Source: Curtobacterium sp. GC_Cur_3 (GTDB lineage Bacteria; Actinomycetota; Actinomycetes; Actinomycetales; Microbacteriaceae). Taken from it: a DNA stretch of 64,000 bases. The translations under genes and the position numbers were made by a program. Shown piece after piece: positions 18,513 to 28,169 of the stretch. The stretch is from assembly GCF_026544205.1 (NCBI RefSeq), contig NZ_JALNUI010000006.1, forward strand, positions 1 to 64,000, given 5' to 3'. The notes below the pieces were generated by a model, which worked only from the letters and a program-made list of their open reading frames with translations, did no database searches and had not been told where the DNA came from. The stretch's first letter is position 1, and the number at the start of each line of letters is the position of its first letter.

Positions 18513-20249
18513 TTACTTCACCTCGCCCTTCGCGGCGTCGTAGGTCGGGGCATCGGGGGCGTCCTTCGCAGGACCCACACCGATCGGGACACCCGCTTCG
18601 GGGTGGTTCAGGTCGAACGCCGGCGACTCCGAACGGATACGCGGGATCGACGTGAAGTTGTGGCGCGGCGGCGGGCAGGAGGTCGCCCACTCGAGCGAGC
18701 GGCCGTAGCCCCACGGGTCGTTCACGGCCACCTTCGGAGCGTTCCGCGCCGTGACGTAGACGTTGAAGATGAACGGCAGGAAGGAGATGCCGAGGATCAT
18801 CGCGCCGATGGTCGACAGCTGGTTCATCCACGTGAAGCCGTCGTTCGGCAGGTAGGTCGCGTAGCGACGCGGCATGCCGATGACGCCCAGCCAGTGCTGG
18901 ATCAGGAACGTGGTGTGGAACCCGATGAACAGCAGCCAGAAGTGGATCTTGCCGAGGCGCTCGTTGAGCATGCGCCCGGTCCACTTCGGCCACCAGAAGT
19001 AGAAGCCGGAGAACATGGCGAACACGACGGTGCCGAAGACCACGTAGTGGAAGTGCGCCACGACGAAGTAGGAGTCCGACACGTGGAAGTCGAGCGGCGG
19101 GGAGGCCAGGATGACGCCCGTCAGACCACCGAAGGTGAACGTGATGAGGAAGCCGATGGCCCAGAGGATCGGGGTCTCGAAGGTGACCGAGCCGCGCCAC
19201 ATGGTGCCGACCCAGTTGAAGATCTTCACGCCGGTCGGGACCGCGATGAGCATCGTCATGAGCGAGAACCACGGCAGCAGCACCGAACCGGTGACGTACA
19301 TGTGGTGCGCCCACACCGTGACCGAGAGGGCCGCGATGGAGATGGTCGCGTAGACGAGGGTCTTGTACCCGAAGATCGGCTTGCGGCTGAAGACCGGGAA
19401 GACCTCGGAGACGATGCCGAAGAACGGCAGCGCGATGATGTACACCTCGGGGTGCCCGAAGAACCAGAAGAGGTGCTGCCAGAGCAGGGCTCCACCGTTC
19501 GCGGGGTTGAAGACCTGGGCGTCGAACACCCGGTCGAGACCGAGGCCGAAGAGCGCGGCGGCGAGGACCGGGAAGGCCATCAGCACGAGGAGCGACGTCA
19601 CGAGGGTGTTCCACGTGAAGATCGACATGCGGAACATCGTCATGCCGGGAGCGCGCATCGTGATGATCGTGGTGATGAAGTTCACCGCACCGAGGATCGT
19701 CGAGAAGCCGGTCAGGCCGAGCCCGAAGACCCAGAGTGTCCCGCCGAGCCCTGGTGTGAACGTCGTGTCACTCAGTGGTGCGTAGGCGAACCAGCCGAAC
19801 GACGCGGCGCCCTGCGGGGTGAGGAAGCCACCGACGGCGATGAGTCCACCGAAGAAGTAGAGCCAGAACGCGAAGCCGTTGAGTCGCGGGAAGGCGACGT
19901 CCGGGGCACCGATCTGCAGCGGCATGATCGCGTTCGCGAAGCCCGAGAAGAGCGGCGTCGCGAACAGCAGCAGCATGATCGTGCCGTGCATCGTGAAGAG
20001 CTGGTTGTACTGCTCCTTCGTCGCGACCAGCTGCAGCCCGGGCTCGAAGAGCTGCGCGCGGATGACGAGTGCCATCACGCCGGCGAGCAGGAAGTACAGG
20101 AACGACGTGATCAGGTACATGTACCCGATCGTCTTGTGGTCGGTGGAGGTGATCCACCGGACGATGATGTTGCCCTTCCGACCGACCTTGGACGCCTGGA
20201 AGTCCGGCGTCGCGGTGCTGGTCGGTTGGCCGACGAATGACGTTGTCAT
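18513..20249 (-). CDS. ctaD: Cytochrome c oxidase subunit I
   Basis: Catalytic heme-copper subunit of the aa3 oxidase, 578 residues, twelve predicted membrane helices. It carries the family start [15 protein letters not shown], the copper-B/heme block [17 protein letters not shown], and the heme-ligand segment [20 protein letters not shown]. An N-terminal cytoplasmic tail of about 28 residues precedes the core. The C-terminal tail is hydrophilic, as in other actinobacteria. It lies 11 nt after ctaC. Together with cydAB the cell has two alternative terminal oxidases. Confidence 0.97.
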   Translation of the reverse strand: MTTSFVGQPTSTATPDFQASKVGRKGNIIVRWITSTDHKTIGYMYLITSFLYFLLAGVMALVIRAQLFEPGLQLVATKEQYNQLFTMHGTIMLLLFATPLFSGFANAIMPLQIGAPDVAFPRLNGFAFWLYFFGGLIAVGGFLTPQGAASFGWFAYAPLSDTTFTPGLGGTLWVFGLGLTGFSTILGAVNFITTIITMRAPGMTMFRMSIFTWNTLVTSLLVLMAFPVLAAALFGLGLDRVFDAQVFNPANGGALLWQHLFWFFGHPEVYIIALPFFGIVSEVFPVFSRKPIFGYKTLVYATISIAALSVTVWAHHMYVTGSVLLPWFSLMTMLIAVPTGVKIFNWVGTMWRGSVTFETPILWAIGFLITFTFGGLTGVILASPPLDFHVSDSYFVVAHFHYVVFGTVVFAMFSGFYFWWPKWTGRMLNERLGKIHFWLLFIGFHTTFLIQHWLGVIGMPRRYATYLPNDGFTWMNQLSTIGAMILGISFLPFIFNVYVTARNAPKVAVNDPWGYGRSLEWATSCPPPRHNFTSIPRIRSESPAFDLNHPEAGVPIGVGPAKDAPDAPTYDAAKGEVK

Positions 20250-20260
20250 CTGGCGAGCCC

Positions 20261-21163
20261 CTACTTGTCGTCGCTCGACGCCGTGACGGGCGCCTTGTTG
20301 TCAGGCTGGTTCGTGTTGGTGTTGTACTCGTCGCCGAGCAGGCCCACCTTGCCCTGGTCGGTCAGGGTGTCGAGGTACGCCTGGTAGTCAGACGAGGACA
20401 CGACCTTGACCTGGAAGAGCATGAGGGAGTGGTACTCGCCGCAGAGCTCGGCGCACTTGCCCTGGTACGTCCCGATCTTCTGCGGGATGAAGTACTCGTA
20501 GTTCGTCTTGCCGGGGAGCATGTCCTTCTTGTACAAGAAGTCGATGACCCAGAAGGAGTGGTCGACGTCACGCGAGTCGAGCTCGATCTTGACCTTCTTG
20601 TCGACGGGCAGGTACAGCGTCGGGAGCTGCGACTCGTCGATCGCGCCGTTGGCGTTCTCTTCTTCCTGGGCCTGGATGCCCTGGTAGTAGACGCTCTTCG
20701 ACGGGTCGTTCTGGTTGATGTAGTTGAAGTCCCAGCCCCAGCGCTTGCCGTAGACGTGCACGGTGGCGTCCGGCTGCGCGAAGGGCTTCTCGATCGCGGC
20801 CTGGTCCTTCGCGGTGAAGGCGAAGAAGCCCAGCACGAGGATGAGCGGCACGATCGTGTAGAAGATCTCGAGCGGCATGTTGTACCGCATCTGCACCGGG
20901 AGGCCGGTCTGGCCCTTCCGACGGCGGTAGACGATGGCGGCCCAGATGATCAGACCCCAGACGATGAGCCCCACCGCGAGCAGCACGATCCAGCTCGTGG
21001 TCCACAGGCCGACGACGCGGCTCGTGTGGTTGGTGACGTCCTTCGTCTGTTCCGTCCCGGGGAGCCATCCGTTGAGCTGCTGCTGCGAGCAGCCAGCCAG
21101 TGCGATGACCAGACCGACGGCCACCGGGACGGCCGCCCAACGTATACGGCGATTCGAACGCAC
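20261..21163 (-). CDS. ctaC: Cytochrome c oxidase subunit II
   Basis: Electron-entry subunit carrying the CuA centre, 300 residues. A lipobox LAGC places a lipidated Cys at 25. Two membrane helices follow (about 53-80 and 98-117), then the cupredoxin domain. CuA ligands are His202, Cys237, Cys241, His245 and Met248, in the block [14 protein letters not shown]. The GTG start has GAGAGG a few bases upstream. It is first in ctaC-ctaD-ctaF. In actinobacteria this subunit takes electrons from the diheme cytochrome of the bc complex. Confidence 0.96.
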   Translation of the reverse strand: MRSNRRIRWAAVPVAVGLVIALAGCSQQQLNGWLPGTEQTKDVTNHTSRVVGLWTTSWIVLLAVGLIVWGLIIWAAIVYRRRKGQTGLPVQMRYNMPLEIFYTIVPLILVLGFFAFTAKDQAAIEKPFAQPDATVHVYGKRWGWDFNYINQNDPSKSVYYQGIQAQEEENANGAIDESQLPTLYLPVDKKVKIELDSRDVDHSFWVIDFLYKKDMLPGKTNYEYFIPQKIGTYQGKCAELCGEYHSLMLFQVKVVSSSDYQAYLDTLTDQGKVGLLGDEYNTNTNQPDNKAPVTASSDDK

Positions 21164-21402
21164 TGTTACCTCTCGGAAAGACGTGGAAGCGAGAGCTCAG
21201 CCTGTCGTTGCCGACACCGTGCCACTTGGAGGCGGCACATGACTGGTTCCCAGCTTGGTTGGAACACTCCTAGCTTACTCGCAGCTGGTGACAGCGAGTG
21301 CACGCGCAACACGCGTCGTGGACTGTCGCAGCCCCCGGAGACCGGATTTTCCCCTGGTCATCCGCGAGATGTCCGGGTTCGGCGACGCCGCCACGCCGGA
21401 CG

Positions 21403-21441
21403 CCGAACGGGGAGCGACCGTGTCGGTCGCTCCCCGTTCGG
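21403..21441 (-). terminator. Terminator after the iron-sulfur carrier gene
   Basis: Perfect 18-bp stem (CCGAACGGGGAGCGACCG and its complement) closing a 3-nt loop, 18 nt after the stop of the HesB/ErpA-type gene and upstream of ctaC. One of the clearest hairpins in the window. Confidence 0.85.
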
Positions 21442-21459
21442 GTGTTGCTCGTGGTCGGC

Positions 21460-21831
21460 TCAATGGAAGCTGTCGCCGCACGCGCAGCTGCCCTGCGCGT
21501 TGGGGTTGTCGATGGTGAAGCCCTGCTTCTGGATGGTGTCCTCGAAGTCGATCGTCGCGCCGTCGAGGTACGGGACGCTCATCTTGTCCACGACGACCTC
21601 GACACCGTCGAACTCGGCGGTGGTGTCACCGTCGAGCAGGCGCTCGTCGAAGTAGAGCTGGTAGATGAGCCCCGAGCAGCCACCGGGCTGGACGGCCAGG
21701 CGCAGGCGGAGGTCGTCGCGGCCCTCCTGCTCGAGGAGGCTCGCCACCTTGCCGGCGGCGGCGTCGCTGAGCAGGACCCCGTGCGACGGGACGGCCGTGG
21801 TGACGGCTTCGGTCGTGATGGTGTCGCTCAT
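21460..21831 (-). CDS. erpA: HesB/IscA/ErpA-type iron-sulfur cluster carrier
   Basis: A-type carrier of 123 residues that delivers iron-sulfur clusters to apo-enzymes. The three cluster-binding cysteines are in place: Cys52 in PGGCSGL, and Cys116 and Cys118 in SCACGDSF. I chose the ATG of MSDTITTEAV because it has GGAGG-like sequence upstream and gives the normal family length. The upstream extension is Arg rich and unconserved. Actinobacteria place this gene near the cytochrome oxidase genes, as here, which fits supplying clusters to the respiratory chain. Confidence 0.92.
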   Translation of the reverse strand: MSDTITTEAVTTAVPSHGVLLSDAAAGKVASLLEQEGRDDLRLRLAVQPGGCSGLIYQLYFDERLLDGDTTAEFDGVEVVVDKMSVPYLDGATIDFEDTIQKQGFTIDNPNAQGSCACGDSFH

Positions 21832-21968
21832 GCGCGCCTCCTTCTGGGCGGTGCGGTCACCGCGCCTCGTCACCGATTGTAAGCACCCCCGCCGACGGAA
21901 CGCACACGCTCGTCGCGCCCTGTGGAGGACATGCACGGTTCCACCTGCCGGGAGCGGGCGGCCGGGAC

Positions 21969-21995
21969 CACCCGAGCCGAGCCTCCCGTCGGGTG
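21969..21995 (-). terminator. Weak hairpin after the M20 dipeptidase gene
   Basis: 7-bp arms CACCCGA / TCGGGTG around 13 nt, 7 nt after the stop. Modest stem, so it may only be partial termination. Confidence 0.4.
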
Positions 21996-22002
21996 TCCGC
22001 GC

Positions 22003-23463
22003 TCAGGCGCGCGTCGCGAGGCGAGCCAGCAGGATCGCCTCGGACGCGACCGCGCGGTGCAGCACGCCGAGGTGCTGCGACTCGTTCGGGCTGTGCGCGC
22101 GCGTGTCGGGGTCCTCCACGCCCGTGACCAGGATCTGTGCCTCGGGGAACTCGGCGGCGAGGTCGGAGACGAACGGGATCGAGCCGCCGATGCCCTGTTC
22201 GACCGGCTCCGCGCCCCAGCCCTCGGCCATGGCGGTCCTGGCCTCCTTGACGGCCCAGCCGCTCGTGTCGACCAGGAAGCCGTCGCCGGCGTCGGGTTCG
22301 CTGAGCTCGACGCGGGCGCCGAACGGGGTGTGCGCCCGGATGTGGCGCTCCACGGCCGCCGCGGCGTCGGTCGCGCTCTGCCCCGGCGCGACGCGCACCG
22401 AGACCCGCGCGCTCACGGTGGGGAGCAGGGTGTTCGACGCGTTCGCCACGCTCGGGACGTCCATCCCGGTGACCGTGATCGACGGCTGGAACCACATGCG
22501 CGAGAGGACGTCGCCGGTGCCGACGGGTCGCACGCCGGACACCAGGGCGGCATCGGCGGCGAGTTCGTCCTCGGAGCGGGCGGGGACCGGGGCGTCGTAC
22601 GCGGTCAGGCCCTCGACCGCGACCGAGCCGGCGTCGTCGTGCAGGGAGCTGAGGAGCCGGACCATCGGGAGCATGGCGTCGGGTGCCGCTCCCCCGAACA
22701 TGCCGCTGTGGCTGGCGTGCTCGAGCGTCGTCACGGTCAGCTTGAAGGTGACGTTGCCGCGGAGGGACACGGTGATCGCGGGGACCTCGGTGGACCAGTT
22801 GTCGCTGTCGGCCACGACGATGACGTCGGCGGCGAGGTGCTCCTTCTGCTCGCGCAGGAAGGTGCGGAACGAGCGGGAGCCGAACTCCTCCTCACCCTCC
22901 ACGAACAACACGATGCCGAGGTCGAGGTCGTCCCCGAAGCGGGCGTGCAGCGCACGGAGCGATGCGATGTGCGTCATCACGCCGGCCTTGTCGTCCGAGG
23001 CACCGCGGCCGTAGAGCCGGTCCCCGCGGAGCGTCGGCTCGAACGGCGGCGTCTCCCAGAGGGCGTCGTCCCCCTGCGGCTGCACGTCGTGGTGGGCGTA
23101 GAGCATCACGGTCGGCTTGCCGTTCCGAGCCGGACGGACGGCCAGCACCGCGGGCTGCCCCAGCTCGACGCCGGCGTGCTCCGTGCCCTCGGCCTCGCTG
23201 GCGCCGTCCGGCGTGACACCGGACACCGCGGAGCGCACGACCCGGACCGACTCGAACACGCCCGTGTCACGCGCGAGCTCGGCGACGGCCTCGGCGCTGC
23301 GGCGTACCGCCGACGGGTCGAAGGCCGACCACGACACCGACGGGATCCGCACCAGCGCGGAGAGGTCGGCGATCGTCCGGGGCAGGTCGCCGTGGACCTG
23401 TTCGCGGAGGGCGTCGAGCAGCTCGGGGTCGGTCGCGGGCGCGGACTGTGCGGTGTCGGTCAT
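22003..23463 (-). CDS. M20-family metallopeptidase (dipeptidase)
   Basis: Zinc-dependent dipeptidase/deacylase of family M20, 486 residues, cytoplasmic. Metal and catalytic residues are recognisable: YAHHDVQP with HHD at 124-126, Asp158 in GASDDKAG, and the EGEEE block at 189-193 with the general base. The central lid domain interrupts the catalytic domain as usual. The ATG of MTDTAQSAP is the choice. It lies 7 nt after a TAGATT hexamer, which suggests a leaderless mRNA rather than a Shine-Dalgarno start. It is divergent from the DUF3043 gene. Actual peptide substrates are unknown. Confidence 0.92.
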   Translation of the reverse strand: MTDTAQSAPATDPELLDALREQVHGDLPRTIADLSALVRIPSVSWSAFDPSAVRRSAEAVAELARDTGVFESVRVVRSAVSGVTPDGASEAEGTEHAGVELGQPAVLAVRPARNGKPTVMLYAHHDVQPQGDDALWETPPFEPTLRGDRLYGRGASDDKAGVMTHIASLRALHARFGDDLDLGIVLFVEGEEEFGSRSFRTFLREQKEHLAADVIVVADSDNWSTEVPAITVSLRGNVTFKLTVTTLEHASHSGMFGGAAPDAMLPMVRLLSSLHDDAGSVAVEGLTAYDAPVPARSEDELAADAALVSGVRPVGTGDVLSRMWFQPSITVTGMDVPSVANASNTLLPTVSARVSVRVAPGQSATDAAAAVERHIRAHTPFGARVELSEPDAGDGFLVDTSGWAVKEARTAMAEGWGAEPVEQGIGGSIPFVSDLAAEFPEAQILVTGVEDPDTRAHSPNESQHLGVLHRAVASEAILLARLATRA

Positions 23464-23470
23464 GCCCGGT

Positions 23471-23476
23471 AATCTA
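23471..23476 (-). promoter_or_regulatory. -10 box for a leaderless dipeptidase transcript
   Basis: On the minus strand TAGATT is followed by 7 nt and then the ATG, so transcription would begin at or near the start codon. No convincing -35 was seen. Confidence 0.45.
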
Positions 23477-23535
23477 GAGGACACCAACGTCGGGCTGTTC
23501 CCCGGCGCACCGCTCACCGACCAGCAGGAATCACC

Positions 23536-24108
23536 GTGGCGAAGGCAGCACCCAAGACCATCACGACAGTCAACCCCTCGGAAGAGGAACTGCTCGAGCA
23601 GGGCAAGGGCCGTCCCACCCCGTCCCGTCGTGAGCGGGAAGCGGCCAACCGCCGTCCCCTCGTGGGCAACTCCCCCGTGGACAAGAAGGCAGCGCGCGCA
23701 CGCCTCAACAGCGAGCGCGAGAAGGCCCGCGTGGGCATGGCCAACGGCGAGGAGCGCTACCTCCCCGCGAAGGACCGCGGCGAGCAGCGCAAGTTCGTCC
23801 GCGACACCATCGACGCTCGTTGGAACGTGGGCGAGGTGATGATGCCCGTGCTCGTGCTGTTCCTGATCGTGGGCTTCGCCGCACCGCAGACCCCGGTCGC
23901 CTCCTACTCCCTGCTCGTGATCTGGGCGTTCGTCGCGCTGTTCCTCATCGACTGCGTCGTGCTCTGGCTGATGCTGCGCAAGAAGATCACCGCGAAGTTC
24001 GGCGAGTTCCAGTCGCGGACCTTCTTCTACATCCTGACGCGGGCGTGGCAGCTGCGCTTCCTGCGCCTGCCGAAGCCCCAGGTCAAGCGCGGGCAGTACC
24101 CCGCCTGA
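23536..24108 (+). CDS. DUF3043 membrane protein
   Basis: Protein of 190 residues that matches the actinobacterial DUF3043 family, function unknown. The first about 95 residues are very basic and charged (SRREREAANRRP, KKAARARLNSEREKAR). Two hydrophobic helices follow at about 100-118 and 124-145, ending in a basic tail. The GTG start has AGGAA eight nucleotides before. It is divergent from the dipeptidase gene by 72 nt and is followed by a hairpin. The basic N-terminus could contact nucleic acid or phospholipid heads, but that is speculation. Confidence 0.88.
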   Translation: MAKAAPKTITTVNPSEEELLEQGKGRPTPSRREREAANRRPLVGNSPVDKKAARARLNSEREKARVGMANGEERYLPAKDRGEQRKFVRDTIDARWNVGEVMMPVLVLFLIVGFAAPQTPVASYSLLVIWAFVALFLIDCVVLWLMLRKKITAKFGEFQSRTFFYILTRAWQLRFLRLPKPQVKRGQYPA

Positions 24109-24117
24109 GTCCGCTCA

Positions 24118-24150
24118 CGAAGCGCCGTCGGCATCGCCGGCGGCGCTTCG
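24118..24150 (+). terminator. Terminator of the DUF3043 gene
   Basis: Arms CGAAGCGCCG / CGGCGCTTCG, with the stem continuing inward (including one G-T pair) to a 3-nt loop, 9 nt after the stop codon. Confidence 0.75.
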
Positions 24151-24193
24151 TCGCTCCCGGGCGCGTGGGAGCCGGGGTGGCGGCGGGCGGTGA

Positions 24194-25213
24194 GGCGGCG
24201 GGCCGTGAGATCGCACTTCGTGTCGCCTCGCGCGGCGCTGAGGCGACACGGAGTGCGATCTCACCACGGCGGCGGGGCCGGGGTGCGCCGGGCCGGAGGC
24301 GCGGTGGCGGGCCGGCGGCGAGCCTCCCGTCCGGTGAGCGGTCAAGACACCCCGGGGCGCAGCGCCGACCGGTCACGACGCGTCACTCGCGCCGCGCGCC
24401 AGCGACGGAACGCGACCACTCGGCGGACCTGAGCGGGGTGTCGTGCCAGTCGGCAGCAGCCGGGCGGTGAGATCGCACTTCGTGTCGGGTCCCGGGGCAC
24501 CGAGGCGACACGGAGTGCGATCTCACCGCGGCGGCGGGGCCGGGGTGCGCCGGGCCGGAGGCTCGGTGCGGGCCGGCGCCGAGCCTCCGGTCCGGTGAGC
24601 GGTCACGACACCCCGTGGGCGCAGCGCCCACCGGTCACGATGCGTCGCCCGGGCGGCGCGCCAGCGACGGAACGCGACCGCTCGGCGGACCTGAGCGGGG
24701 TGTCGTGACCACTCGGCGGCGGGCCGTGAGATCGCACTTCGTGTCGGGTCCCGGGGCGCCGAGGCGACACGGAGTGCGATCTCACCGCGGCAGCGGGGCC
24801 GGGATGCGCCGGGCCGGAGGCTCGGAGCGGGCCGGCACCGAGCCTCCCGTCCGGTGAGCGGTCACGACGCGTCGCCGGGGCGGCGCGCCAGCGACGGAAC
24901 GCGACCACTCGGCGGACCTGAGCGGGGTGTCGTGACCGCTCGGCGGCAGCCGGGCGGTGAGATCGCACTTCGTGTCGGGTCCCGGGGTGCCGAGGCGACA
25001 CCGAATGCGATCTCACCGCGGCGGCAGCGACGCGGAGCCGGGGTGCGACGGGCCGGAGGCTCGGTGCGGGCCGGCGCCGAGCCTCCCGTCCGGGGAGCGG
25101 TCACGACACCCCGCGTGCGCAGCGCCCACCGGTCACGACGCGTCGCCCGGGCGGCGCGCCAGCGACGGAACGAGACCGCTCGGCGGACCTGAGCGGGGTG
25201 TCGTGACCGCTCG
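24194..25213. repeat. Four tandem copies of a ~260-bp palindrome-rich repeat
   Basis: Four direct copies begin at about 24194, 24456, 24715 and 24946, with spacings of 262, 259 and 231 nt. Each copy contains three structures. The first is a hairpin with 21-bp arms (GTGAGATCGCACTTCGTGTC... and its near-complement, one to a few mismatches). The second is a hairpin with arms GGAGGCTCGG / CCGAGCCTCC. The third is a pair of distant arms GGTCACGACACCCC / GGGGTGTCGTGACC. Copy 3 lacks 32 bp. There are no transposase genes or terminal duplications. Resembles an expanded REP/BIME-like element. Confidence 0.9.
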
Positions 25214-25248
25214 TCGACCACGGGACGGGCGACAACGCGCCCCGCGCG

Positions 25249-26325
25249 TCAGCGCTCCGCGCGCCGCAACCGCTTCCGGCGCAGCCGGTTGATCCGCGTG
25301 GCCCAGGTGGGTCCCTCGTAGAGGAACGCCGTGTAGCCCTGCACGAGCGTGGCGCCGGCGTCGATGCGGGCCTGGACGTCGGCTTCCGTGGTGACGCCGC
25401 CGACCGCGATCACGCAGAAGTCCGCCGGCACGGCAGCCCGCACGCGCCGCAGGACCTCGAGCGACCGCGCAGCGATCGGCGCGCCGGACAGTCCCCCGGC
25501 GCCCATCGCGGTGACGTCGGCCTCGGGCGTCGTCAGCCCGGAGCGGCCGATCGTGGTGTTGTTCGCGATGATGCCGGCGAGACCGAGGTCGACGGCGAGA
25601 CCGGCGATCGCGTCGATCTGGTCGTCGGTCAGGTCGGGCGCGATCTTGACGAGCACGGGCACGCGGCCCGCGGCCTCGTGCACGGCGGCGAGCAGGGGCC
25701 GGAGCTGGTCGAGCTCCTGCAGACCGCGGAGTCCGGGCGTGTTGGGTGAGCTGACGTTGACGGCGAGGTAGTCCGCGAACGGGGCGAGGAGCCGTGTCGA
25801 CTCGAGGTAGTCGTCGACGGCGTCGGCGACGTCGACCACGCGGCTCTTGCCGATGTTCACGCCGATGACCGGTCGGCCGGGGTTGCGCCGGGCGCGTTCG
25901 AGTCGGCGGGCGGCGGCCGGGGCACCGTGGTTGTTGAAGCCCATCCGGTTGATCAACGCGCGGTCAGCGATGAGCCGGAAGAGCCGGGGCTTGTCGTTGC
26001 CGGGCTGCGGCTTCGCGGTGATCGTGCCGACCTCGACGTGGCCGAAGCCGAGCAGGCCGAGTCCGGCGATGCCCTTGGCGTTCTTGTCGAACCCGGCGGC
26101 CAGGCCGAAGCGGGACGGGAAGTGGATGCCCATCGTGGTGACGCCGTCGGCCGCGGCGGGGCGCGAATAGCGCTCGACGACCCCGGCGAGGAACGGCACG
26201 CGCGGCAACCAACGGATGACGGCGAACGCGACGTGGTGCGCGCGCTCGGGGTCCATGTTCGCGAACACCGCTCGGAAGACCACGCCGTAGCCGACGCGGA
26301 CGCACCGTTCGGCGATGTTCGTCAC
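25249..26325 (-). CDS. pyrD: Dihydroorotate dehydrogenase (quinone), class 2
   Basis: FMN enzyme of pyrimidine synthesis that oxidises dihydroorotate to orotate and passes electrons to quinone at the membrane. The 358-residue length and N-terminal helical part ([20 protein letters not shown]) mark class 2. FMN/substrate blocks include [29 protein letters not shown] and [11 protein letters not shown], the latter with the catalytic-serine type active site. The GTG start overlaps the nrdR stop by 4 nt. It is the last gene of a run dnaE-phosphotransferase-hisD-nrdR-pyrD. Confidence 0.96.
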   Translation of the reverse strand: MTNIAERCVRVGYGVVFRAVFANMDPERAHHVAFAVIRWLPRVPFLAGVVERYSRPAAADGVTTMGIHFPSRFGLAAGFDKNAKGIAGLGLLGFGHVEVGTITAKPQPGNDKPRLFRLIADRALINRMGFNNHGAPAAARRLERARRNPGRPVIGVNIGKSRVVDVADAVDDYLESTRLLAPFADYLAVNVSSPNTPGLRGLQELDQLRPLLAAVHEAAGRVPVLVKIAPDLTDDQIDAIAGLAVDLGLAGIIANNTTIGRSGLTTPEADVTAMGAGGLSGAPIAARSLEVLRRVRAAVPADFCVIAVGGVTTEADVQARIDAGATLVQGYTAFLYEGPTWATRINRLRRKRLRRAER

Positions 26326-26807
26326 GCGTCCGCCCCGGTGCTCGCCGTGCGCGGCCCGTCGTGGTGGTCGATCCGGAGCTGCCCGATCGCGGACTCGAAG
26401 TCCTCGAGCGAGTCGAAGGCCTGGTAGACGCTGGCGTAGCGGAGGTAGGCGACCTCGTCGAGCTCACGCAGCGGGTCGAGGATCGCCAGGCCGATGTCGT
26501 TGGCGTCGATCTGGCTGGCACCCGAGGACCGCACGATCTCCTCCACGCGCTGCGCGAGCACGGCGAGGTCGGAGTCGGTGACGGGTCGTCCCTGGCACGC
26601 CTTGCGCACCCCGGAGATGATCTTCTCCCGCGAGAACGGCTCGAGCACCCCGTTGCGCTTGACCACGTTCAACGACGCCGTCTCGGTGGTCGAGAAACGG
26701 CGGCCGCAGTTCGGGCACTGGCGGCGTCGGCGGATGGAGGTGCCGTCGTCACTCGTGCGGGAGTCGACGACGCGGGAGTCCGGGTGGCGGCAGAAGGGGC
26801 AGAACAT
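26322..26807 (-). CDS. nrdR: Transcriptional repressor NrdR
   Basis: Nucleotide-sensing repressor of ribonucleotide reductase genes, 161 residues. The zinc ribbon uses Cys3, Cys6, Cys31 and Cys34, with the [17 protein letters not shown] block. The ATP-cone domain follows at about 46-136 ([20 protein letters not shown]). The ATG is 13 nt after the hisD stop, and its end overlaps pyrD. Its targets (NrdR boxes before nrd genes) are not in this window. The C-terminal 20 residues are hydrophilic and variable. Confidence 0.97.
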   Translation of the reverse strand: MFCPFCRHPDSRVVDSRTSDDGTSIRRRRQCPNCGRRFSTTETASLNVVKRNGVLEPFSREKIISGVRKACQGRPVTDSDLAVLAQRVEEIVRSSGASQIDANDIGLAILDPLRELDEVAYLRYASVYQAFDSLEDFESAIGQLRIDHHDGPRTASTGADA

Positions 26808-26820
26808 GGCACCGCCAAGG

Positions 26821-28125
26821 CTATCGGTTCACGCGCTCCGTCACGGCGGCACCGTGCCCCGGCAGCTGTTCCTCGGTCGACAGGGCGACGATGTGCAGGG
26901 CGACCTCGGCCAGGGCCGCTGCCGTGTACCGGATGACCTGCTGCGGCCGGAGGAAGGTCGACGCCGACAGCCCTGAGCCGAAGCGCGCCTGACCGCCCGT
27001 CGGCAGCACGTGGTTCGACCCGGCGAGGTAGTCACCGAGGCTGACCGGCGTGCTCGGCCCGACGAAGACCGCCCCGGCGGCGTCGATCTCCGCGAGCACG
27101 GCGTCGTCGTCGACGGTCTGGATCTCGAGGTGCTCGGGCCCGTAGGCGTTGCTCACGGTGGCCGCGTCGGTGAGCGAGTCCACCAGGACGACGGCGGACT
27201 GCGGTCCGTCGAGTGCGGCCTGGAGGCGCGTGGCCGTCCCGAGGGCGGCCGTCCGTTCCGGGATGGCGGCTTCCACCGCGTCGGCGAAGGCCGCGGACGT
27301 CGTCACCAGCACGCTGCCGGCCTGCTCGTCGTGCTCGGCCTGGCTGATGAGGTCGGCGGCGACGTACCCGGCGTCGGCGGAGTCGTCCGCGATGACGAGG
27401 ATCTCAGTGGCACCGGCTTCGGAGTCGATGCCGACGACACCGCGCACCAGGCGCTTCGCCGCGGCGACGTAGTTGTTGCCGGGGCCGGTGACCAGGTCGA
27501 CCGGGTCGAGGCCGATCTCGGCGACGCCGTACGCCAGCGCACCGACGGCGCCGGCACCGCCCATCGCGTAGACCTCGTCCACGCCGAGGAGCCCGGCCGC
27601 GGCGAGGATCGTCGGGTGCACGGCGCCGCCGTGGTCCCGCTGCGGGGGCGACACGAGTGCGATCGACCCGACGCCGGCGACCTGCGCGGGGACGACGTTC
27701 ATGACGACGCTCGAGGGGTACACGGCCTTCCCGCCGGGCACGTAGAGCCCGACCCGACGCATCGGCTGCCAGCGCTGGTGCACCTCGGCGCCGTCGCCGA
27801 GGGTGGTCACGGACGGCTGCGGGACCTGCGCGGCACTCGCGGCGCGGACGCGGGTGATGGCTTCGTCGAGGGCGGTGCGGAGCTCGGGGGTGAGCCCGGC
27901 GACCGCGGCGGCGATCTCGGCAGCGGGCACCCGGACGTGCTCGGGGGCTCCCCCGTCGAACCGCTCGGCCTGCTCCCGCAGCGCGTCGGCGCCGCGGTCG
28001 CGGACGTCGTCGACGAGCACCCGGGCGGCGTCCACCGCATGCCCGACGTCACCGACGGCACGGGGCATGAGTCGGAGGAGTTCGGCACGGGCGGGGAGGC
28101 CGCCGCGGAGGTCGATTCGCTGCAT
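26821..28125 (-). CDS. hisD: Histidinol dehydrogenase
   Basis: Zinc- and NAD-dependent enzyme of the last two steps of histidine synthesis (histidinol to histidine), 434 residues. Signature blocks are [36 protein letters not shown] and [11 protein letters not shown], the latter containing catalytic and metal-binding histidines. Two ATGs are adjacent. GGAGG lies 7 nt before the second, so I used that one; the other adds one residue. Other his genes are not adjacent on this side. It sits 41 nt after the phosphotransferase gene. Confidence 0.95.
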   Translation of the reverse strand: MQRIDLRGGLPARAELLRLMPRAVGDVGHAVDAARVLVDDVRDRGADALREQAERFDGGAPEHVRVPAAEIAAAVAGLTPELRTALDEAITRVRAASAAQVPQPSVTTLGDGAEVHQRWQPMRRVGLYVPGGKAVYPSSVVMNVVPAQVAGVGSIALVSPPQRDHGGAVHPTILAAAGLLGVDEVYAMGGAGAVGALAYGVAEIGLDPVDLVTGPGNNYVAAAKRLVRGVVGIDSEAGATEILVIADDSADAGYVAADLISQAEHDEQAGSVLVTTSAAFADAVEAAIPERTAALGTATRLQAALDGPQSAVVLVDSLTDAATVSNAYGPEHLEIQTVDDDAVLAEIDAAGAVFVGPSTPVSLGDYLAGSNHVLPTGGQARFGSGLSASTFLRPQQVIRYTAAALAEVALHIVALSTEEQLPGHGAAVTERVNR

Positions 28126-28169
28126 CATGAGGCCTCCAGCGTAGCGAGCACCCCTGACCCCGCCGTGCC

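Larger units (their letters stand above)
24109..25248. other. 1.1-kb convergent intergenic region filled by a repeat array
   Basis: No gene is supported here. Open frames exist in several phases but repeat the same Ser/Arg/His-rich words in every copy and frame, as expected for a GC-rich tandem repeat. The region holds one terminator next to the DUF3043 gene, then four long tandem repeats reaching almost to the end of pyrD. Confidence 0.85.

Noticed and set aside
24194..25213. Possible CRISPR array
   Set aside because: Repeats are about 260 bp, contiguous, and lack unique spacers. No cas genes are nearby.
24083..25292. Several 70-140-codon frames in both directions in the repeat array
   Set aside because: All contain the repeated words made by the 260-bp units in different frames (for example RSHSVSP). 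There is no conserved protein and the array explains them.
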